A stretch of DNA of 64,000 bases. Origin: Plotosus lineatus. Its lineage: Eukaryota; Chordata; Actinopteri; Siluriformes; Plotosidae. Made by a program: the position numbers and the translations under genes. Location of the stretch: assembly GCA_024760905.1 (NCBI GenBank), contig CM045745.1:1605001-1669000 (forward strand), written 5' to 3'. The notes under the pieces are model-generated. The model made no database searches. It was not told the origin of the DNA and worked only from the letters and a program-made list of their open reading frames with translations. This document shows, piece by piece, positions 60,701-64,000 of this stretch; within the stretch, counting starts at the first letter, position 1; the number at the start of each line of letters is the position of its first letter.

Positions 60701-62078
60701 GAACCTGATCTTGCACTGTTGACAACTTACGTAATTTCTTCAAATCGCAGATCAGACCCATCAAATGGCTTACCTGGTTTTGGCTCCTCTTCTGGAGATG
60801 GGGGTTTTTACAATGAAGTGGCTCTGTACATGTCACTGTGTGCCCGTTTCATGCTACCTTCAATTTTTGCTTGTGAACATTCAGGCCTGCCACTCCTAGG
60901 TTTTCCTAGTTAGTCTGAAGTGAATCGAAATGGATTGCTGAAGAAAATCTTTCTTTGTTTCTTATTCTTGCTCTGCTTCTTGCATGGTCTCTCAGCCAAT
61001 CTCAGTTGCAGCAGTTTCTTGTGCAGACTGTGTTGCAGCTCTTGGAAGCCTTCTTTCTCAGACTCTGGAGCCTTCTTCCATGATTTTCTAATTCTGCGGA
61101 GATCCTTGCGCAGATTAGTTTTCTGTTTTTGTCTTCTGCTTGCACCTCCTCGGGGCAGACCTCTCTTCATTGCTTGAACTCCAAACATGCTCCTGCATTC
61201 TCCATAAACCACCTTGCTTAACAGCTGGAGCTTCTTACATGTTTCTTTGAGGGAGTTCTCAAGAATGGCATCCAGGTTAGTGTCTAGAATTTGCCACCTC
61301 TTGTCTGTTGATGGTGGGAACTGTAGTCTAGCTTTCTTCTCCTGGACAACTTCTCTCTCTACACCTCTTGGTTCTTATGCCGTCGTGCCAGGATTGGTCT
61401 TGGCTTGGAGGTTCTGAGCACTGTGGTGAAACTCCAGGCTCGGATCCTCCTGTGACTTATTAGCTCCTTGCTTTGGTGTATTCTCACTCCTTTCTCATTC
61501 TTGAAGAATCTTACCCAGCTGCCACACCGGCACTTTGTTACTGTTGCTGCTTGCTTCATAGTTTGCATCAAGCTTCTAGTCCCTATTCCATTGCCTGGCT
61601 TATGATCCGTTGAAGCAGGTCAGGTTTGCACTTCATCCTCCCCTGCTTTTCGGCCCGCAAGAGGTTATTCTCTGGTAATGGGACTTGTAGCGGTTGAGTG
61701 CAGTGTTTTGGGTTGCTGGCCCTAATACATTTTCTCAGTTTAAACTTTTGACCTGTCATCTATGTTCTATTTGGAATAAAATATTGAAATTTGGTACTTC
61801 TACATCATTGCATTCAGTTTTTATTCACAATTTGTAGTGTCCCAACTTTTATGGAATCTGGTTTGTAAATGTGGGAGCTCGTAAATGTAATTCCCTGACC
61901 AGATACGTTCTGCTTGTTAAGAGTGGAGTCCAGAGAATCATCCAGTGATGAGGAGGGGAAGGAGGTGAGTGCAGCCGCCGCCTCTCTGGAACGCTCAATT
62001 CCGACTGAACCCCAGAATCAACCTCAGCCGAGCACACACTCGTACAGGAAATCCCTGCGTCTGTCTTCTGAACAGATT
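33639..62078 (+). CDS. lpin2: lipin-2 (phosphatidate phosphatase), 5' two thirds, 12 spliced coding exons
   Basis: Lipins dephosphorylate phosphatidate to diacylglycerol at the ER and other membranes in triglyceride and phospholipid synthesis, and also act in the nucleus as transcription co-regulators. Exons: 33639-33830, 45824-45910, 46048-46343, 46438-46545, 46668-46794, 47668-47983, 48383-48482, 48748-48929, 49021-49114, 49198-49360, 56034-56113 and 61922-62078. They join to 1902 nt, 634 codons, with AG/GT at every junction and no stop. Residues 1-110 form the N-LIP domain, about 143-153 the polybasic nuclear-localisation/membrane-binding stretch, and about 430-550 the lipin mid-domain. 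The DxDxT catalytic HAD/C-LIP part lies past the window edge, which fits a usual lipin-2 length near 900 residues. Lipin-2 rather than -1 or -3: [49 protein letters not shown] and [20 protein letters not shown]. Confidence 0.93.
34326..34392. repeat. (GT)n followed by alternating GC/GT, Z-DNA-prone
   Basis: About 22 GT units pass into GCGCGTGCGCGTGCGTGC, an alternating purine-pyrimidine tract about 500 bp after the first coding exon. Confidence 0.9.
34720..35240. repeat. two diverged direct copies of an unknown repeat
   Basis: 34800-34870 and 35150-35225 share CATTGGMTAAATTTGAATMATGTG and a following TTCTGG...CGMTCCG block. Intronic, no coding capacity seen. Confidence 0.5.
35383..35645 (+). 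repeat. tRNA-headed SINE with an alternative tail
   Basis: The head (GGGCAGTGGTGGCCTCGCGG, B box GGTCGAGTCTC) and middle (TGCAGCTAACTGGGTTATCA) match the SINEs at 17781 and 49634. The 3' part differs: CTCTGCCCTTGCCTGGAGTC, then CCCTAATTAGGATTAAGCAG, a tail typical of another fish LINE-dependent SINE type. Lies in lpin2 intron 1, sense orientation. Confidence 0.75.
35646..38195. other. lpin2 intron 1, mostly unique
   Basis: A poly-A run at 35694-35707 and no exon or repeat recognised. A minus-strand frame of 117 residues at 36823-37176 resembles no family and is taken as chance. Confidence 0.5.
38209..38527 (+). repeat. tRNA-derived SINE with target duplication
   Basis: Flanked by TAGCCATTAAAAT (38196-38208) and TAGTCATTAAAAT (38528-38540). 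The head GGCGGCACGGTGACGTAGTG has the B box GGTTCGATTCCC, a body with GCAAACCACTGCAC and an (AGAT)n-like tail. A common fish SINE type, distinct from the one at 17781. Lies in lpin2 intron 1. Confidence 0.88.
39185..40349 (-). mobile_element. 5'-truncated RTE LINE with target duplication
   Basis: Flanked by GATAGATCATAAA (39172-39184) and GATAGATCAAAAA (40350-40362). On the minus strand it runs from the middle of the RT to the 3' tail (complement of TCTTCTTTTCCTTTCGGC). Antisense to lpin2. Confidence 0.88.
39324..40331 (-). pseudogene. RTE reverse transcriptase, 5'-truncated
   Basis: Two overlapping pieces. 40331-39990 has the RT fingers ([33 protein letters not shown]). 39974-39324 has the active site [10 protein letters not shown] (usual Ala replaced by Val), [18 protein letters not shown] and [21 protein letters not shown] break at about 39980 separates them. 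The endonuclease is absent because of 5' truncation. Confidence 0.85.
41038..42184. other. lpin2 intron 1, unique
   Basis: No gene. A (TG)n tract at 42058-42079 and a poly-T/poly-G run at 42159-42179. Confidence 0.55.
42185..43455 (+). repeat. dispersed repeat family X, copy 2, with exon-like frames
   Basis: Same family as 26051. Beyond the shared part it shows two exon-like frames. One is around 42590-42700 ([20 protein letters not shown], then [11 protein letters not shown], followed by GTATGT). The other is 42979-43128 ([20 protein letters not shown], ending QFKKR, followed by a second GTATGT). It ends near the GC-rich GGGGGCTTCGCCCCCCAGAC at 43423-43440. It could be a decayed transposon with introns or captured exons. 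Not identified. Confidence 0.45.
43456..43709. other. lpin2 intron 1, unique
   Basis: Nothing recognised. Confidence 0.5.
43778..44594 (-). pseudogene. Tc1-like transposase, copy 3
   Basis: The catalytic core is readable: FSDESKF (first Asp), FQHDLAPAH (second) and [11 protein letters not shown] (third, 34 residues after the second). It uniquely keeps the linker segment with [20 protein letters not shown] that copies 1, 2 and 4 have lost, but lacks the VETSRATVHRR segment kept in copy 1. The N-terminus is missing because of the SINE, and there is a deletion near the C-terminus at 43875-43885. Confidence 0.87.
44597..44880 (+). repeat. tRNA-derived SINE inside Tc1 copy 3
   Basis: Head GGGGCCGGTGGCGTAGTGGT, A box-like, then B box GAGTTTGAATCCC, body with AAGGTATAACCTGCGAAGGA and GCCACGAGGCTAAGCC. 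It belongs to a third SINE type in this window. No clear target duplication, consistent with a deletion at the site. Confidence 0.75.
45076..45480 (+). mobile_element. degenerate fragment of another Tc1-like transposase
   Basis: The sequence around GGTGGAGGTATTATTATGGC and ATTGATGATGTAACTCTCAT is a decayed Tc1-like transposase core, followed by a [14 protein letters not shown] block at about 45400-45430. Too damaged for a gene call. Confidence 0.5.
45824..45910 (+). CDS. lpin2: lpin2 coding exon 2 (residues 65-93)
   Basis: Acceptor TTGTACAG, phase 0. Encodes [20 protein letters not shown] and AFFVQEME, the strongly conserved end of N-LIP; a Gly in the LGDNGEAFF block is essential in mammalian lipin-1. 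Donor GTACAG at 45911. Confidence 0.94.
46048..46343 (+). CDS. lpin2: lpin2 coding exon 3 (residues 94-192, split codon)
   Basis: Acceptor AATTTAG, donor GTAACA, ends in phase 2. Begins [17 protein letters not shown]; the Ser-Pro here (Ser103) matches the conserved insulin/mTOR-type phosphosite region of lipins. Contains the polybasic stretch [11 protein letters not shown] (46194-46226), which serves both nuclear import and binding to phosphatidate-rich membranes. Ends in an acidic Ser-rich segment ([15 protein letters not shown]). Confidence 0.94.
46438..46545 (+). CDS. lpin2: lpin2 coding exon 4 (residues 192-228)
   Basis: Acceptor TGTTAG, donor GTAACT. Encodes [20 protein letters not shown] and the conserved [10 protein letters not shown] block found in lipin-2. 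Starts by completing an Arg codon and ends in phase 2. Confidence 0.9.
46668..46794 (+). CDS. lpin2: lpin2 coding exon 5 (residues 228-270)
   Basis: Acceptor CTTTATAG, donor GTGTGT. Contains [14 protein letters not shown] and [11 protein letters not shown], both conserved in lipins. Ends in phase 0. Confidence 0.92.
47010..47335. repeat. intronic repeat, inverted partner of 50145-50530
   Basis: Reads as the reverse complement of 50145-50530, including the position of an embedded hAT MITE remnant (left part) and a Tigger-like segment (GAATACGAGGCTAATCGGCC at 47187). Lies in lpin2 intron 5. Non-coding. Confidence 0.8.
47668..47983 (+). CDS. lpin2: lpin2 coding exon 6 (residues 271-376)
   Basis: Acceptor TTACTAG; encodes [29 protein letters not shown] and ends KTDSPSKKK before the donor GTAATC, phase 1. 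The [12 protein letters not shown] block is a lipin-2 signature. The middle is low-complexity Pro/Thr/Ser-rich and poorly conserved. Confidence 0.93.
48383..48482 (+). CDS. lpin2: lpin2 coding exon 7 (residues 376-409)
   Basis: Two tandem in-frame acceptors (GAG|GAG|TACC) allow a start at 48383 or 48386. The first gives [13 protein letters not shown], matching the lipin-2 KKKG..KRSQHQG pattern; the second omits one Gly. Encodes [20 protein letters not shown], a conserved mid-region motif. Donor GTACAG, phase 2. Confidence 0.92.
48700..48747. repeat. (TG)n/GCAC tract replacing the polypyrimidine tract
   Basis: TGTGTGTGTTTGTGTGTGTG then GCGCACGCACGCAG runs straight into coding exon 8. No separate pyrimidine tract is present. 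Confidence 0.9.
48748..48929 (+). CDS. lpin2: lpin2 coding exon 8 (residues 409-470)
   Basis: The acceptor CACGCAG follows a TG repeat. Encodes [20 protein letters not shown] and [20 protein letters not shown], the start of the lipin mid-domain and near-identical to vertebrate lipin-2. Donor GTACCC, phase 1. Confidence 0.95.
49021..49114 (+). CDS. lpin2: lpin2 coding exon 9 (residues 470-501)
   Basis: Acceptor CCATCTAG, donor GTGGGA. Encodes [20 protein letters not shown] followed by [12 protein letters not shown], core of the lipin mid-domain. Confidence 0.95.
49198..49360 (+). CDS. lpin2: lpin2 coding exon 10 (residues 501-555)
   Basis: Acceptor CCCCACAG, donor GTAATG, phase 0. Encodes [20 protein letters not shown], then [14 protein letters not shown], the end of the mid-domain. 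The Trp-rich [12 protein letters not shown] motif has been linked to membrane association and oligomerisation in lipins. Confidence 0.95.
49472..50040 (-). repeat. SINE-like repeat split by another SINE
   Basis: 49472-49613 and 49995-50040 are two halves of one repeat related to 32764-32938. It was entered by the SINE at 49634, with a 20-bp target duplication. Confidence 0.6.
49634..49974 (+). repeat. tRNA-headed SINE with 20-bp target duplication
   Basis: The perfect direct repeat GTTCAAGAATCAAACCAGTG flanks it (49614-49633 and 49975-49994). Same family and tail as 17781-18128, ending GGCGACTCCC and a (GAAA)n tail. Lies in lpin2 intron 10, sense orientation. Confidence 0.93.
50145..50760 (+). 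repeat. Tigger-like MITE carrying a hAT MITE; inverted partner of 47010-47335
   Basis: 50145-50352 is a Tigger-like non-coding segment (start CAGAGGCACCAAGACTTATG). It is interrupted by the hAT MITE at 50353-50637 and continues to about 50760. The first part is the reverse complement of 47010-47335. Confidence 0.7.
50353..50637. mobile_element. hAT MITE
   Basis: Ends CAGTGATTCTCAA and TTAAGAAGCACTG, with a diverged 8-bp duplication (GCCTTGGA at 50345-50352, GCCTTGTG at 50638-50645). 285 bp, non-coding. Confidence 0.75.
50813..51501. mobile_element. CTCCCCGACTTA-end MITE, copy 3, both ends intact
   Basis: TA at 50811-50812, then CAGACGTTCCCCAACTTGCG. It ends AAGTTGGGGAGCATCTG at 51501, then TA. 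689 bp. A small frame ([20 protein letters not shown], from 51102) looks like the opening of a pogo-type transposase and may reveal the parent of this family. Confidence 0.8.
51672..52873. mobile_element. hAT element nested in piggyBac
   Basis: Ends TAGAGGTGTGATGAA and TCGTCACACCTCTA. The flanking 8-mers GTGCCGAA and ATGACGAA agree at six of eight positions, a decayed target duplication. No transposase recognised. Its insertion helps explain the loss of the piggyBac 3' coding part. Confidence 0.75.
53219..54166 (-). pseudogene. piggyBac transposase, truncated and stop-interrupted
   Basis: Starts at the ATG at 54166 ([20 protein letters not shown]) with the usual acidic N-terminus, then [20 protein letters not shown] and a single in-frame TGA at about 53580. 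The frame resumes with [20 protein letters not shown] (first catalytic Asp) and [20 protein letters not shown]. The next block, usually FFDNWFTS, reads KVNSWFTS, so the second Asp is lost. It stops soon after. About 310 residues remain where the family usually has 550-600. Confidence 0.9.
54905..54990. repeat. (ATT)n microsatellite
   Basis: Interrupted ATT/TTA trinucleotide run directly after the piggyBac duplication. Confidence 0.9.
54991..56033. other. end of lpin2 intron 10
   Basis: 55098-55179 is the right terminus of a Tigger-like MITE (ends AAGGTACCACTG); its left end was not found. The rest is unique. A good pyrimidine tract precedes the exon at 56034. Confidence 0.55.
56034..56113 (+). 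CDS. lpin2: lpin2 coding exon 11 (residues 556-582)
   Basis: Acceptor TTATCTTTAG, donor GTAAGA, phase 2. Encodes [20 protein letters not shown] then IENDPCK, a weakly conserved hydrophilic linker between mid-domain and catalytic domain. Called from splice sites, phase match and position more than from conservation. Confidence 0.82.
56114..56820. other. start of lpin2 intron 11, unique
   Basis: No repeat or gene recognised up to the TA that flanks the Tc1-like element. Confidence 0.55.
57173..58000 (-). pseudogene. Tc1-like transposase of the second family
   Basis: Reads in broken frames from about 58000 ([18 protein letters not shown]) through [24 protein letters not shown] sequence to the core: [15 protein letters not shown] (first Asp, about 57570), [17 protein letters not shown] (second Asp, about 57310) and LKWPAYTP (about 57240). 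The last catalytic block is replaced by unrelated sequence. Frameshifts near 57500, 57420 and 57230. Confidence 0.78.
58867..60836 (-). pseudogene. R2-like LINE ORF, RT and C-terminal region
   Basis: RT pieces: [20 protein letters not shown] (about 60320-60260) and the active site [20 protein letters not shown] (about 60005-59945), followed by [15 protein letters not shown]. The C-terminal region shows [20 protein letters not shown] and [19 protein letters not shown] (about 59170-59040), the Cys-His motif that precedes the restriction-like endonuclease. Many frameshifts; not functional. Confidence 0.7.
61359..61571 (-). pseudogene. R2-like LINE N-terminal zinc finger
   Basis: [20 protein letters not shown] on the minus strand is a C2H2-like finger at the N-terminus of the LINE protein. 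The following part (GRRHKN.E region) is frameshifted. Confidence 0.6.
61922..62078 (+). CDS. lpin2: lpin2 coding exon 12 (residues 582-634)
   Basis: Acceptor CTTGTTAAG, donor GTGAGT, phase 0. Encodes [20 protein letters not shown], then [14 protein letters not shown]. The SSSDEE acidic-serine motif and the YKKSLRLSS.QI motif just before the catalytic domain are conserved in lipins. The next exon, which starts the C-LIP domain, is outside the window. Confidence 0.93.
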
Positions 62079-62214
62079 GTGAGTCTTCTTTACCTTTCTG
62101 TCTCTCCTAAACGTTAATGAAGCTGTGTTTCAGATAGTTTTACTCAGGATTGTTCTTTGTCTTCTTACTGTTCGTTTGAATGGCTCTGCATATTTCGCAC
62201 ATGATGGGCTATGA

Positions 62215-62242
62215 ATTACTCATTCATTCATTCATTCATTCT
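62215..62242. repeat. (ATTC)n microsatellite
   Basis: About six ATTC units. Confidence 0.85.
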
Positions 62243-62341
62243 ATTTGTTAATTTTTGTGAAGCTGAAAACACAAAATAGGCTAACGGACTCAAAATAAGA
62301 AATGAAGTTCAATTAACCTAAAAAGTATTATTGTTAATTAT

Positions 62342-62541
62342 TTAATTAAAAAGTGAAAACAGACCAACTTACAGCTCTTAGTGGAACAGTTTGTAGGCCA
62401 GCCAGTTTTGACCAGTTTACAGTGTTTTAAATAATACAGCGGTCTATATTATTTAAAACACTGTAAACTGGTCAAAACTGGCTGGCCTACAAACTGTTCC
62501 ACTAAGAGCTGTAAGTTGGTCTGTTTTCACTTTTTAATTAA
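62342..62541. repeat. perfect 95-bp palindrome with a 10-base loop
   Basis: 62342-62436 is the exact reverse complement of 62447-62541; no mismatch was found when every base pair was followed. The loop is CAGCGGTCTA. It lies in the lpin2 intron after coding exon 12. No target duplication or second copy is seen in the window. Confidence 0.95.
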
Positions 62542-62714
62542 TTGTTTTTGATTGCCCAGTCCGACCAACTTACCAGTATCCATGATCCTAAAGTTAAAGC
62601 TAACACTTAGAGCCACAACTCTAAACATGGGAACAATGTCGGGGCTTATAATGTTACCCGCTCTCACCTTTCGGCTTGCAGGCTGATTGGTTCTGCACAC
62701 ATGTGCGTACTGTA

Positions 62715-64000
62715 CTAGTCCTCAAAAAATTAGCATATTGTGATAAAATTCATTATTTTCTGTAATGTACTGATAAAAATTAAACTTTCATATATTTTAG
62801 ATTCATTGCACACCAACTCAAATATTTCAGGTCTTTTATTATTTTAATACTGAATTATTTTGGCACACAGCTCAGGAAAACCCAAAATTCCTATCTCAAA
62901 AAATTAACATCTCATGAAAAGGTAGTCTAAACGAGCTATTAACCTAATCATCTGAATCAACCAATTAACTTTAAACACCTGCAAAAGATTCCTGAGGCTT
63001 TTAAAAACTCCCAGCCTGGTTCATTACTCAAAACCGCAATCATGGGTAAGACTGCCGACCTGACTGCTGTCCAGAAGGCCATCACTGACACCCTCAAGCA
63101 AGAGGGTAAGACACAGAAAGAAATCTCTGAGCGAATAGGCTGTTCCCAGAGTGCTCGATCAAGCCACCTCAGTGGGACGTCTGTGGGAAGGAAAAAGTGA
63201 AAGAAGGGCCGATTCCAGACCTTGGGGGACCTGTGGAAGCAGTGGACTGGGCTACAGGTGCCGCATTCCCCAGGTCAAGCCACTTTTGAACCAGAAACAG
63301 CGGCAGAAGTGCCTGACCTGGGCTACAGAGAAGCAGCACTGGACTGTTGCTCAGTGGTCCAAAGTACTTTTTTCGGATGAAAGCAAATTTTGCATGTCAT
63401 TCGGAAATCAAGGTGCCAGAGTCTGGAGGAAGACTGGGGAGAAGGAAATGCCAAAATGCCTGAAGTCCAGTGTCAAGTACCCACAGTCAGTGATGGTCTG
63501 GGGTGCCATGTCACCTACTGGTGTTGGTCCACTGTGTTTTATCAAGGGCAGGGTCAATGCAGCTAGCTATCAGGAGATTTTGGAGCACTTCATGCTTCCA
63601 TCTGCTGAAAAGCTTTATGGAGATGAAGATTTCATTTTTCAGCACGACCTGGCACCTGCTCACAGTGCCAAAACCACTGCGAAGTGGTTTACTGACCATG
63701 GTATTACTGTGCTCAATTGGCCTGCCAACTGTCCTGACCTGAAGCCCATAGAGAATCTGTGGGATATTGTGAAGAGAAAGTTGAGAGACACCAGACCCAA
63801 CACTGTGGATGAGCTTAAGGCCGCTATCGAAGCATCCTGGGCCTCCATAACACCTCAGCAGTGCCACAGGCTGATTGCCTCCATGCCACGCCCGCATTGA
63901 AGCAGTCATTTCTGCAAAAGGATTCCTGACCAAGTATTGAGTGCATAACTGAACATCATTATTTGAAGGTTGACTTTTTTGTTTTAAAAGCACTTTTTTT
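62715..64000 (+). mobile_element. Tc1-like element, copy 4, right end cut by window
   Basis: TA then CTAGTCCTCAAAAAATTAGC. Same family as copies 1-3. The 3' terminal repeat lies beyond the window. In sense orientation in a lpin2 intron. Confidence 0.9.
63042..63940 (+). pseudogene. Tc1-like transposase, copy 4
   Basis: ATG at 63042 (MGKTADLTAVQKAITDTLKQ), stop at 63940. All three catalytic positions survive: [16 protein letters not shown] and [11 protein letters not shown] (34 residues between the second Asp and the Glu). It is disabled by both family deletions in the DNA-binding linker, frameshifts near 63150, 63200 and 63250, and an extra C near 63893 before the C-terminus. The best preserved catalytic core in the window. 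Confidence 0.88.

Larger units (their letters stand above)
58210..61722 (-). mobile_element. R2-like non-LTR retrotransposon inserted in the Tc1-like element
   Basis: About 3.5 kb, minus strand, sitting between AAAATGATA and CATTTTCTC of the Tc1-like terminal repeat (short possible duplication ATA). Order on the minus strand: Cys-rich zinc-finger region (61571-61359), basic linker (61212-60910), reverse transcriptase (60390-59731), then a C-terminal Cys-rich region (59457-58867). That order fits the restriction-like-endonuclease LINEs (R2/NeSL/HERO group). Exact clade uncertain. Confidence 0.72.
56823..61865 (-). mobile_element. Tc1-like element (second family) split by a LINE
   Basis: TA at 56821-56822, terminal repeat CAAAGCAGATTCCAAAAAAG. 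The other end is its complement finishing GGAATCTGGTTTG at 61865, then TA. Removing the LINE at about 58210-61722 restores a continuous 5' terminal repeat. Lies in lpin2 intron 11, antisense, ending 56 bp before coding exon 12. Confidence 0.85.

Noticed and set aside
33639..62078. Assignment of the host gene to lpin1 or lpin3
   Set aside because: Signature blocks such as [27 protein letters not shown] and SDGDWSP fit lipin-2 better; the lipin-1 forms of these blocks differ.
1..64000. CRISPR array or bacterial operon structure
   Set aside because: No spaced short direct repeats. Introns, SINEs and microsatellites show vertebrate DNA.

Overview
The window is teleost-like vertebrate DNA. It holds one host gene, cut by the right edge, in a dense mass of transposable elements. 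The fish assignment rests on several Tc1-like elements, hAT, piggyBac and pogo/Tigger elements, RTE-type and R2-like LINEs, tRNA-headed SINEs, Penelope-like terminal repeats and long (TA)n/(TG)n tracts. The species cannot be fixed from sequence alone. A siluriform or other Tc1-rich teleost is a guess.

Host gene: twelve spliced coding exons on the + strand (33639 to 62078) encode the first 634 residues of a lipin, a phosphatidate phosphatase and transcriptional co-regulator. Every junction has AG/GT borders and the reading frame is kept throughout. Motif by motif it matches vertebrate lipin-2 better than lipin-1 or lipin-3. The N-LIP domain, polybasic segment and lipin mid-domain are present. 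The catalytic HAD/C-LIP exons lie beyond the right edge, and any upstream non-coding exon was not recognised.

Layout: 1-15900 is intergenic or upstream DNA: a Tc1 copy, a 5'-truncated Tc1 joined to a Penelope-like repeat, TA-flanked MITEs and two hAT elements with perfect 8-bp target duplications (5933-8423 and 10765-12964). 15915-23756 holds a pogo/Tigger element with a SINE inside it, a second Penelope-like repeat, a second Tc1 copy and a third hAT element. 23754-30178 is a pile-up of a MITE, a Ty3/gypsy fragment, an RTE fragment, a short telomere-like tract and an APE-type LINE. 30179-33629 is mostly unique, with a 289-bp RTE insertion. From 33630 on, everything except the exons is lpin2 intron. 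Intron 1 (12 kb) carries SINEs, a composite MITE/RTE and a Tc1 copy. Intron 10 (6.7 kb) carries a complete-ended piggyBac with a hAT nested in it. Intron 11 (5.8 kb) carries a Tc1-like element split by an R2-like LINE. The last intron holds a perfect 95-bp palindrome and a fourth Tc1 copy.

Most notable: both Penelope-like repeats contain opposed hammerhead ribozyme cores, four in all, with intact catalytic boxes and a consistent extended stem I. Hammerheads are known in Penelope-like elements, so the class is not new, but these copies and their tail-to-tail arrangement deserve testing. Other leads are inverted repeats around coding exons 6-10 that could drive exon circularisation, a (TG)n tract replacing the polypyrimidine tract at coding exon 8, one SINE head joined to two different tails, and a mosaic of internal deletions among the Tc1 copies. 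All transposase and polymerase genes seen are broken.
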